Positions 44,308-51,875 of a DNA stretch of 64,000 nucleotides are shown piece by piece. The translations under genes were made by a program, and so were the position numbers. Within the stretch, counting starts at the first letter, position 1, and every line of letters starts with the position of its first letter. Origin of the DNA: an uncultured Flavobacterium sp. (GTDB taxonomy: Bacteria; Bacteroidota; Bacteroidia; Flavobacteriales; Flavobacteriaceae); NCBI RefSeq assembly GCF_946478785.1, contig NZ_CAMLDD010000003.1, positions 124,001 to 188,000 on the forward strand, written 5' to 3'. The notes below the pieces were generated by a model. That model was not told where the DNA came from, ran no database searches, and saw only the letters and a list, made by a program, of their open reading frames with translations.

Positions 44308-46509
44308 TATTTCTTGCGTAATTTTTAAAATCTTTTCTGATAAGTTACTCATCCAGATCAATTGCTCAATAACCAATTGGGCCTCCTGCATTTTAGCCTC
44401 ACGTGTTTCTTTGTCAAGTTCTTCATCTGTTGCCAAACGGGTAAAGTTTTTGCGCTTCATTTCTTCAAATTGTAAAGTAACATCTTCCTTGTCAAAAAAA
44501 GTATCAGTTACAATAGTTTCGTTCCTTAAAATTGAAACAGCATTGTCCAGATTTGAAAGGATTGTTTTTATGATATAGTTAAATGAATCTGAAGCCGAAG
44601 TAGTTTGATGTAATTGGATATAGGTAGATAAAGATGTTAAAGAGGATAATAATGAATGGTTCAGAACCACTAGTTTATTAACTTTTGGTAGCAATTTTTG
44701 TTTTGATTTAGGTTCCTGCATCATTCTCTGAAAAGAAGTCATTAAGTTCCCAATTTCAATAAAAGTGTGTTTTCTGGCCAATCTGTATGAAGTAGTTACC
44801 TCGCCTTTTTTATTATAAAAATCTGCAATTTCCTTAAGATACACACGGTTGGCTTTTATAGAATTTTCAATATGTATGGGTGTATTGATAAACTCCCAGG
44901 CCGGCCATAAAAACTGATTGGCAATAAAAGCCAGAATGGCGCCTGCAAGTGAATCCAGAATTCGAAACTGAATTACTTCTTTCACATCAGTAACTAGAAT
45001 GCCATAAATAAAAACGACATACATCGTAACAAAAGTGGCACTAATTTTATAATTTTTCTGCGCATATGATAAGCCAAGTAGCATACAAATAATCGATAAA
45101 AGACTTAAAACGACGGGATCTTGTACAAAAGAAACAATTCCGAAAGCGAATAATCCACCTAATATAGTTCCGAAAATCCTATTATAAGAACGTTCTTTGG
45201 TCAATCCGTAACCCGGCCTCATAATTACCACTATGGTCAATAAAATCCAATACACATTTTGAAAAGGAAGAAATTTTCCAATTATAAAACCAATCAAAAT
45301 GGTAATGGTCAATCGTAATGAATGCCTGAAAATAGACGAAGAAAAGCTTAAGTTTTCAGTCAGCGTACGTAAAGGATAATATTGTGGCGTCAGGAATTTT
45401 TCTAATTCCTTGTCCTTGTCCTTTAATTTATACGATTGCATCGCCAGAGAAAAGGCACGCTGTATGATTTTGATTTTTCCAACCTGATTTTTTGCATATT
45501 TGAGCATGTTGGTCAACATCAAAACTCCTTCGGCAGCTTCTTCTTTTCCTAACGTTTTTTCATAATCAAAAATGGCAAATTCAAGTGCATCAAGTTCGTT
45601 TTTTAAATCATTCTTGTCAACATATTTGGTTATATGATGTACATTTTTGGACAGTTTTTTTAATGTAGAAGCCAGTTTGTAGGCGACATTCTGGTAGGTT
45701 CGCAAAACATTCGGGTGTTTGTCGAATTTTTCATGGAGCTTGCTATGATCGAAAGAAGTGTATAAGGCCAATTCCTGAATTTCTACCAAAGTGATGAATA
45801 CCAGCAGCATTTTTCGGTTTTGACTGCTTCCTACTGTAGCATTCTTATTACCAAATAATACTTCACGCAAATCTTCATGAATCTGATTCAGTTCAACCTG
45901 GATGCTCAGCTGTTTTTCGATGATTTCTTTTCTATTAGCCTCCGGATTCCACAAATCACCTCTTAACTTTAAATATTTTGCTGTTAATCGTATCCCTTCA
46001 GCAATTTGTAGTTCGATAAATTTATAAGGCTGTACAAAATGAAATAGCAGCGATACAATTAAATATAATATTCCTCCAATAAAAATATAAGACGAATAAT
46101 ATACAGCTTCCATTCCCTTATGCAAATGTCCAAATGATAACGAAATAGATAATAAAGCTGAAAATGAAACCAAAGTTGCACGCTGCCCATAGACCGATAT
46201 AATGGAACATAAAAAAAGTAAGAATGCGAGGAAAGGATAAAACAAATAAGAATATGGATACGCAAGATTTACTAACAAATTTACTCCCGAAACGATAAAA
46301 GAGGCTACTATCAATCCTTTTACCTTGTGGCTTAAAGTGCTGGGAATATCACTGGGATAAGTATAAAAGGCACCTAGTGCAATGGTAAACCCAATTTCAA
46401 AATATCCTAAAAAATTTAAAATTAATACAGGAACAACTGAGGCAATAGTTACTTTTGTGGCATTTAAAAATGAAGTACTGTTGGTGAATTTTGCAATACG
46501 GTCAAGCAT
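44287..46509 (-). CDS. FUSC-family inner-membrane protein (YccS/YhfK-like)
   Basis: 740 residues. A first membrane block (about residues 15-160, six helices) is followed by a cytoplasmic region with coiled-coil-like helices (about 170-380) and a second membrane block (about 395-520, with LLTIVVIMRPGYGLTKERSYNRI­-like family signature split by helices), then a C-terminal cytoplasmic domain. This two-block layout is the FUSC/YccS pattern. YccS-like proteins are candidate efflux or transport proteins; the substrate is unknown. Its own -7 element is TACCTTTG on the minus strand at 46526-46533. Confidence 0.88.
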   Translation of the reverse strand: MLDRIAKFTNSTSFLNATKVTIASVVPVLILNFLGYFEIGFTIALGAFYTYPSDIPSTLSHKVKGLIVASFIVSGVNLLVNLAYPYSYLFYPFLAFLLFLCSIISVYGQRATLVSFSALLSISLSFGHLHKGMEAVYYSSYIFIGGILYLIVSLLFHFVQPYKFIELQIAEGIRLTAKYLKLRGDLWNPEANRKEIIEKQLSIQVELNQIHEDLREVLFGNKNATVGSSQNRKMLLVFITLVEIQELALYTSFDHSKLHEKFDKHPNVLRTYQNVAYKLASTLKKLSKNVHHITKYVDKNDLKNELDALEFAIFDYEKTLGKEEAAEGVLMLTNMLKYAKNQVGKIKIIQRAFSLAMQSYKLKDKDKELEKFLTPQYYPLRTLTENLSFSSSIFRHSLRLTITILIGFIIGKFLPFQNVYWILLTIVVIMRPGYGLTKERSYNRIFGTILGGLFAFGIVSFVQDPVVLSLLSIICMLLGLSYAQKNYKISATFVTMYVVFIYGILVTDVKEVIQFRILDSLAGAILAFIANQFLWPAWEFINTPIHIENSIKANRVYLKEIADFYNKKGEVTTSYRLARKHTFIEIGNLMTSFQRMMQEPKSKQKLLPKVNKLVVLNHSLLSSLTSLSTYIQLHQTTSASDSFNYIIKTILSNLDNAVSILRNETIVTDTFFDKEDVTLQFEEMKRKNFTRLATDEELDKETREAKMQEAQLVIEQLIWMSNLSEKILKITQEIKTTNPD

Positions 46510-46697
46510 ATAAACGGGTTTAAAACAAAGGTAAGATAATTTGGCATAATTATCGCTGAGATTTTAACGAAGGGCCAAAATGAGATTTAATATATTATTT
46601 TCAAATGGTCATTGACTATTTTTTACTATTTTTGACTCTTAAATTTGAAGAATAGGAGTAGTGTTTTCAGTAAATAAAAATAAATAATACGATATAG

Positions 46698-47288
46698 ATG
46701 ATTTTACCAATTGTAGGATATGGGGATCCTGTTTTAAGAAAAGTTGGTGAGGTAATTACACGGGATTATCCAAGCTTAAAAGAAACTATTGCGAATATGT
46801 ACGAGACCATGTACAACGCTTACGGCGTAGGGCTTGCCGCTCCGCAGGTAGGTATAGCAATTCGTTTGTTTGTAATTGATACCACTCCTTTTGGAGAGGA
46901 TGAAGAATTACATGAGGATGAACAAAAACATTTAAAAGGCTTCAAAAAAACTTTTATCAATGCAAAAATTGTGAAAGAAGAAGGAGAGGAGTGGAGTTTC
47001 AACGAAGGATGTCTGAGCATTCCTGACGTTCGTGAGGACGTGTATAGAAAACCAACTGTTACAATAGAATATTGTGAAGAGGATTTTGTAATGAAAACAG
47101 AAGTTTTTGATGGTTTGATTGCAAGGGTTATCCAACATGAATATGATCACATTGAAGGAGTTTTATTTACTGATAAAATATCTTCTTTAAAAAAGCGATT
47201 AATTCAGAAGAAACTAAAAAATATTACCGAAGGCAAAACTTTTCAGGAATACAGAATGAAATTTGCATCCGCTAAAAAAGCAAGATAA
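46698..47288 (+). CDS. def: Peptide deformylase
   Basis: 196 residues. The three family motifs are present: GVGLAAPQVG (about residue 44), EGCLSIPDVR (about 102) with the metal-binding Cys, and QHEYDHIEGVLFTD (about 145), the HExxH site. It removes the N-formyl group from nascent proteins with Fe2+ or Zn2+. It has a Bacteroidota-type insert between motifs 1 and 2 (EDEELHEDEQKHLKGFKK). The DUF5606 gene follows after 38 bp on the same strand. Confidence 0.96.
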   Translation: MILPIVGYGDPVLRKVGEVITRDYPSLKETIANMYETMYNAYGVGLAAPQVGIAIRLFVIDTTPFGEDEELHEDEQKHLKGFKKTFINAKIVKEEGEEWSFNEGCLSIPDVREDVYRKPTVTIEYCEEDFVMKTEVFDGLIARVIQHEYDHIEGVLFTDKISSLKKRLIQKKLKNITEGKTFQEYRMKFASAKKAR

Positions 47289-47326
47289 TTATAATACACC
47301 AAATTCTTAATACTAATATAATAAAC

Positions 47327-47809
47327 ATGAATTTAGAGAAAATTTTAGCCATTTCAGGGAAACCGGGATTATATGTATTGAAAGTACAAACCCGTACAGG
47401 TTTTGTAGCAGAATCATTATTAGACGGAAAAAAAATAACGGTAAACCTAAAGAGCAATGTAAGCTTATTGTCAGAAATTTCAATTTATACTTACGAAGGA
47501 GAAAAACCTTTGACAGAAGTAATGCAGCGTATAGCTGTTAAGGAAAACAAAGGCCAGGCGATTTCTCATAAAGAAGATAATGCAAAATTAATAGCTTACT
47601 TTAAAGAAATTTTACCTGAATATGACGAAGAAAGAGTTTATCCTTCTGATATTAAAAAAGTATTAAACTGGTATAACATGCTTCAGGCAAAAGGTTTAGT
47701 TACAGATGAAGCTCCTGCAGCAACATCAACATCTGAAGAGATTGCTGTAGAAGAAGAGCCGGCAAAAAAAGCTCCTGCCAAAAAAGCAAAAGCTAAAAAA
47801 GAAGAATAA
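47327..47809 (+). CDS. DUF5606 protein with Lys/Ala-rich tail
   Basis: 160 residues. The N-terminal domain, ILAISGKPGLYVLKVQTRTGFV (about residues 5-26), is the DUF5606 family found next to def in Bacteroidota. The last 30 residues are low-complexity (EEPAKKAPAKKAKAKKEE), resembling histone-H1-like or nucleic-acid-binding tails. A helical middle (about 75-130) includes YPSDIKKVLNWYNML. Function is unknown; constant linkage with def suggests a role near translation. The terminator at 47833-47865 follows. Confidence 0.88.
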   Translation: MNLEKILAISGKPGLYVLKVQTRTGFVAESLLDGKKITVNLKSNVSLLSEISIYTYEGEKPLTEVMQRIAVKENKGQAISHKEDNAKLIAYFKEILPEYDEERVYPSDIKKVLNWYNMLQAKGLVTDEAPAATSTSEEIAVEEEPAKKAPAKKAKAKKEE

Positions 47810-47824
47810 TTGTTTTACATTAAA

Positions 47825-47865
47825 TATATAAGTCCTGTTAAGATGTTTTCTTAACAGGATTTTTT
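47825..47865 (+). terminator. Terminator after DUF5606 (copy 1 of a 41-bp repeat)
   Basis: A perfect 10-bp stem TCCTGTTAAG (47833-47842) with CTTAACAGGA (47850-47859), 7-nt loop and a T6 tail. The whole 41 bp recurs at 50136-50176 with a single difference. Confidence 0.9.
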
Positions 47866-48017
47866 GTAAATATTTATACTAATTTTATGTTTTTGTTTTG
47901 ATAAAATAAATAAAACAAAATTAAATTTGTGATGGTGTTGAAGCTACTTTTTCGGCATCAAAAAAAAATATAGTGTTTCAATGTATAAATATAACCTTCG
48001 AAAATAAATAAGAATTT

Positions 48018-48389
48018 GTGCTGAATTTTTTATTTTATTTATATATACTACTTAACTCTTTTTTGTTTTGTACAAATGCATCAAACTCATTCGAACAAAA
48101 TAAAAATCAGTTTTTAAATGTCATAAATCAGGAAAAAGCAGAAGATAATTCTGTTAAAAAAAATAACTATAAAAAACACTTTTTTGAAAATAATGAAAAG
48201 TTTTTCTCGGACATAGACCCAGAAGACGAGAAATCATCATTATTTACAATTATATCTAAAGATTTTTTGAAATCTTTTTTTCAGGAAGGTTCTATTATAA
48301 ATAACTTTTTTGAAAAGTCTGCTTATTCTTCTTACAGCGCAAAATATTATTTGCTCTATTGCTGTTTCAAAATTCATTGTTGTTTCTAA
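48018..48389 (+). CDS. Possible small secreted protein, unknown
   Basis: A 123-codon frame starting at GTG 48018. The opening LNFLFYLYILLNSFLFCTNAS looks like a signal peptide. The middle is charged and Asn/Lys/Glu-rich. The last residues (KYYLLYCCFKIHCCF) are rich in Cys, His and aromatics, unusual for the neighbourhood. No upstream consensus promoter was found. It lies at the head of a block between two terminator copies. Coding is plausible but unproven; the frame could be chance in A/T-rich DNA. Confidence 0.4.
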   Translation: MLNFLFYLYILLNSFLFCTNASNSFEQNKNQFLNVINQEKAEDNSVKKNNYKKHFFENNEKFFSDIDPEDEKSSLFTIISKDFLKSFFQEGSIINNFFEKSAYSSYSAKYYLLYCCFKIHCCF

Positions 48390-48572
48390 AAAAATTAATA
48401 CAAATTATTGATTAAACTTATAGATGTTCTTTCTATTAGAGCAACTTTATGGATTATTTCTATCTATGAAATAAATCGTGTTTGTCAATAAATTAAAAAA
48501 CTTTTAGAATAACAAATAAGTCAATTATACTAGAGTTACAATTAGTAAATTGATTGATAGACCAACACAACA

Positions 48573-49301
48573 ATGAAATCATATATTTTAATCGCAATAC
48601 TCTTTGTATTCGGAGCTACATTTGCTCAGGAGGGAAAGTCTTATACCCAATCTAGTGGGTGGTTTACAGGAATTGCAACAATTCCGCTGAATGAAAAATT
48701 TTCAATAGATGCTGAAGTTCAGTTGAGTAGAACTAATTTTATAGACGATTGGCAGCAAATCATATTGCGACCAGCACTTCATTATAAACTTAATAAAGAA
48801 GTAGATTTTGCGGTAGGATATTCATACGTAAGAAATTACGCTTATTCTGATTATAGTACGCCAATTGATGCCAACGAAAATAATGTTTGGGAACAAGTTA
48901 CTTTAAGCCATAGTAGTGGAAAAGTAAAATTCAGTCATCGTTTCAGATTTGAGCAACGATTTATAGACGATGTCGTAATTACAGCTAATGGGTATGAGAC
49001 AGAAGGAAATATATTTGTAAACAGAGTAAGATATCGATTTACAACGACAGTTCCTTTGTTTAAAATTTCAGAAAATATGCCCATTTCAGGTGAATTTTTT
49101 GATGAGATTTGGGTTAACGAAAAAACAGAAGGAGTAGTGCCAACAAGCTTAAATCAGAACTGGTTTTATGTAGGTGTTGGTTTTCCTGTTACAAAAAAAA
49201 TGACAATGAGTGTCGGATATCTTAATGATTATACTGAACTAAAAGGAAATAGTCATGAGAGCAACAATATTTTATATACCACAATTAAGTATAAATTTTA
49301 A
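48573..49301 (+). CDS. DUF2490 outer-membrane-type protein
   Basis: 242 residues with a signal peptide ending at ATFAQ (residue 19). The body has alternating strands, for example WQQIILRPALHYKLNKEVDFAVGYSYV (about 50-76) and a final strand with aromatic-rich C-terminus ending YTTIKYKF, as in outer-membrane beta barrels. DUF2490 is the family. Its role is not established. It is 11 bp from the carbonic anhydrase gene and surely co-transcribed with it, so a joint role at the envelope is inferred. Confidence 0.88.
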   Translation: MKSYILIAILFVFGATFAQEGKSYTQSSGWFTGIATIPLNEKFSIDAEVQLSRTNFIDDWQQIILRPALHYKLNKEVDFAVGYSYVRNYAYSDYSTPIDANENNVWEQVTLSHSSGKVKFSHRFRFEQRFIDDVVITANGYETEGNIFVNRVRYRFTTTVPLFKISENMPISGEFFDEIWVNEKTEGVVPTSLNQNWFYVGVGFPVTKKMTMSVGYLNDYTELKGNSHESNNILYTTIKYKF

Positions 49302-49312
49302 TAAAATAGTAG

Positions 49313-50116
49313 ATGAAAAATAGAATAATAAATTTTGTACTGGTTATAGGAAGCGCAATTGCAATAACATCTTGCAAATCCGGAAGCGGAGCAAATACAG
49401 CAACCACAAAAGCTGACAACTCAAAAGAAGCTCATAAAAAACACTGGAATTATGAAGGAGAAACAGGTCCGGAACATTGGTGTGAAATTGATAAAAACGA
49501 TTGTGGTGGTCAAGCACAATCACCAATTGATATTTTTGGGGCTAAAAAAGATGGCAGTTTAAAACCAATTGATTTTCATTACGATAGTCAAACAAAAGTT
49601 CATGATGTTGTAAACAACGGACACACAATTCAGTTTAATTTTGAACCTGGTGATTATATTATGATAAGTGGTGAAAAATTTGAGTTGAAACAATTTCATT
49701 TTCACGAACCAGCTGAGCACACTATAAACGGAGTTCGTTATCCATTGGTTGCCCATTTAGTTCACGTAAATAAGGATGGTAAAATTGCTGTTGTTGAAGT
49801 TATGGGCAAAGAAGATGATGAAAATAACGATGTGTATGAATTTCTGGAAAAATACTTACCAGTAAAAGAAAGTCAATCAAAAGAAATCAATGCACATCTT
49901 GATTTTAGTAAAATTTTGCCAGACAATAAAGCTTATTATACTTACACAGGTTCATTGACAACTCCGCCTTGTACAGAAGGGGTTCAATGGTTTGTGATGA
50001 AAGAAGCAATTGACGTCTCACCAAAAATGATAAAAGATTTAAAAGATTTAATGCCAAAAAACAATTTCAGGTCTGTTCAGCCTCTTAATGGCCGAATTAT
50101 CAAAGAATCCATGTAA
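49313..50116 (+). CDS. Alpha-class carbonic anhydrase, lipoprotein
   Basis: 267 residues with a lipoprotein signal peptide (lipid Cys at 21, after IAITS). The zinc ligands of alpha-carbonic anhydrases are H129 and H131 in QFHFH, and H148 in AHLVH; AEHTINGV holds the conserved Glu. SLTTPPCTEGV (about 215) is a second family motif, and C64/C223 may form the usual disulfide. It hydrates CO2 in the periplasm. No in-window carbonate-using enzyme is next to it, but DUF2490 and this gene form a unit. Confidence 0.93.
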   Translation: MKNRIINFVLVIGSAIAITSCKSGSGANTATTKADNSKEAHKKHWNYEGETGPEHWCEIDKNDCGGQAQSPIDIFGAKKDGSLKPIDFHYDSQTKVHDVVNNGHTIQFNFEPGDYIMISGEKFELKQFHFHEPAEHTINGVRYPLVAHLVHVNKDGKIAVVEVMGKEDDENNDVYEFLEKYLPVKESQSKEINAHLDFSKILPDNKAYYTYTGSLTTPPCTEGVQWFVMKEAIDVSPKMIKDLKDLMPKNNFRSVQPLNGRIIKESM

Positions 50117-50135
50117 ATTTTTTAAGAATCTCCAT

Positions 50136-50176
50136 TATATAAGTCCTGTTAAGATGTTTTCTTGACAGGATTTTTT
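50136..50176 (+). terminator. Terminator after the carbonic anhydrase gene (copy 2 of the 41-bp repeat)
   Basis: Stem TCCTGTTAAG (50144-50153) with CTTGACAGGA (50161-50170), one G-U pair, 7-nt loop and T6 tail. It differs from the copy at 47825-47865 by one base (G at 50164 for A at 47853). Confidence 0.88.
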
Positions 50177-50215
50177 ACTTTTACACTATTCGGATTACAA
50201 CAAAAAACTTCAAAA

Positions 50216-50986
50216 ATGAGCAAAGAACTTCAACTTAAGGCTTTCGAAAGATTATTAATTATAATGGATGAACTTCGTGAGAAATGTCCCTGGGATAAAA
50301 AGCAAACTTTGCAAACCCTAAGACATCTTACAATTGAAGAAACCTACGAATTGGGAGATGCCATTTTAGACAATGACCTCAACGAAGTAAAAAAAGAACT
50401 GGGTGATTTGTTACTGCATATTGTTTTTTATGCCAAAATAGGTTCTGAAACCAACGATTTTGATATCGCTGACGTCTGCAATGAAATCTGTGAGAAACTG
50501 ATTCATCGTCATCCTCATATTTATAGCGATACCGTTGTTAAGGATGAAGAAGAGGTCAAACAAAATTGGGAGAAGTTAAAGCTGAAAGAAGGTAAAAAAT
50601 CAGTTTTGGAAGGTGTTCCAAGAAGTTTACCTGCTTTGGTAAAAGCCAGCCGAATTCAGGATAAAGTGAAAGGTGTTGGTTTTGATTGGGAAGAGCCACA
50701 TCAGGTTTGGGATAAAGTACAGGAAGAACTGGAAGAGTTGCAAGTTGAAGTAAAATCCGGAGATCAGGATAAAATTGAAGCCGAGTTTGGCGATGTTTTA
50801 TTCTCAATGATAAATTATGCAAGGTTTTTAAATGTAAATCCCGAAGATGCTTTAGAACGCACTAATAAAAAATTCATCAAGCGTTTTCAATATCTGGAAA
50901 ATAAAGCCGGTGAATTAGGAAAACCTTTGATGGATATGACCTTGGCAGAAATGGATGTATTTTGGAATGAAGCAAAAAAACTATAA
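50216..50986 (+). CDS. mazG: Nucleoside triphosphate pyrophosphohydrolase MazG
   Basis: 256 residues from ATG 50216. Two MazG domains are seen. The first opens CPWDKKQTLQTLRHLTIEETYELGDAI (about 23-49) with the EExxE metal site, and a second ELEELQVEV region (about 180) has a similar acidic pattern. It hydrolyses non-canonical NTPs to NMP and PPi, limiting mutagenesis and possibly (p)ppGpp-linked stress. The frame's earlier Met at 50162 lies inside the terminator stem, so 50216 is the start. Its stop overlaps the convergent Crp/Fnr gene by 6 bp. Confidence 0.95.
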   Translation: MSKELQLKAFERLLIIMDELREKCPWDKKQTLQTLRHLTIEETYELGDAILDNDLNEVKKELGDLLLHIVFYAKIGSETNDFDIADVCNEICEKLIHRHPHIYSDTVVKDEEEVKQNWEKLKLKEGKKSVLEGVPRSLPALVKASRIQDKVKGVGFDWEEPHQVWDKVQEELEELQVEVKSGDQDKIEAEFGDVLFSMINYARFLNVNPEDALERTNKKFIKRFQYLENKAGELGKPLMDMTLAEMDVFWNEAKKL

Positions 50987-51667
50987 TTGTTCGGCCAGTT
51001 TCTTTAAAGCTTTTACATTTTTCAATACTATTTTTTTACCCACCAACTCTATCAATTCCAGTTTGTTAAAGTCGGATAATAATCGGATACAGCTTTCGGT
51101 AGCAGTACCAATCATTCCGGCTAATTCCTCTCGAGTAAGCTGAACTTTTAAGGTTTTATCTTCATTTTCGCCAAATGCATCGTGTAAATGGAGTAAGGTT
51201 TCGGCTAAACGCTGCTTTACTGTTTTTTGAGCCAATGCAATTTTATCATTATCGGAGTCTTTCAAATCCTCGCAAACCGATTGCATCAGATTCATAGAAA
51301 ACTGATTGTTGTTATTAAAGAAATGTATGATTTCAGATTTCGGAATAAAACAAACTTCCATATCTGCAACCGCTTTTGCTGATAAATTAGCGGGTTCATT
51401 GCTAATCATTGAACGCTGACCTAAAAGCTCTCCTGATTTTACCAGTTTTACAATTTGGTCTTTTCCGTTGGCGCTTAATTTAGAAAGTTTTCCAATGCCA
51501 TCTTTTACACAGAAAACTCCATTGGTTACTTCACCTTCTTCAAAAATAGCTTCGCCTTTTTTTATTTTGTGTGTGGTTTTACTATTGGCCAATTGTATGA
51601 CTTCCTCTTTATTGAGTGCTTTAAGGGAACTAAGCTGCCTTACAATACATTGGTCACATTTGTTCAT
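50981..51667 (-). CDS. Crp/Fnr-family transcription regulator of the oxidase island
   Basis: 228 residues. An N-terminal cyclic-nucleotide-like effector domain (about 25-130) carries GEAIFEEGEVTNGVF and ELLGQRSMI. A winged-helix DNA-binding domain ends the protein, with the recognition-helix region TATESCIRLLSDF (about 187-199); the Glu and Arg spaced as in FNR (E209/R213) are kept. CDQC (C4, C7) near the N-terminus could bind an Fe-S cluster, but a full FNR cysteine set is not obvious. It is divergent from ccoI, and FNR-like palindromes precede two oxidase transcripts, so it probably controls them under low oxygen. Confidence 0.88.
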   Translation of the reverse strand: MNKCDQCIVRQLSSLKALNKEEVIQLANSKTTHKIKKGEAIFEEGEVTNGVFCVKDGIGKLSKLSANGKDQIVKLVKSGELLGQRSMISNEPANLSAKAVADMEVCFIPKSEIIHFFNNNNQFSMNLMQSVCEDLKDSDNDKIALAQKTVKQRLAETLLHLHDAFGENEDKTLKVQLTREELAGMIGTATESCIRLLSDFNKLELIELVGKKIVLKNVKALKKLAEQL

Positions 51668-51810
51668 AGTAAAATTTTCTTTGCTGCAAAATTAGCAATA
51701 ATTTGAATTGATATCTTAAATGCTCATCGAAAAAAGATAGAAAATAATCTTTCTGAATAATAAATCATATTAATTCTTTGACTTTACCGCCTTCAAACTT
51801 TTGACTTCCT

Positions 51811-51826
51811 TATGATAAATATCATA
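51811..51826 (+). promoter_or_regulatory. FNR-type palindrome upstream of ccoI
   Basis: TATGATAAATATCATA: perfect 6-bp arms (TATGAT/ATCATA) with a 4-bp spacer, close to the FNR consensus TTGAT-N4-ATCAA. Its centre lies 36.5 bp before the end of a -7-like AACCTTTG (51848-51855), placing it near -43 of the predicted start, the normal site for a class II activator. Confidence 0.75.
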
Positions 51827-51875
51827 TTTATAACCTTTTGCTATTACAACCTTTGCAGTGTAAAAAAGCAAAGTT

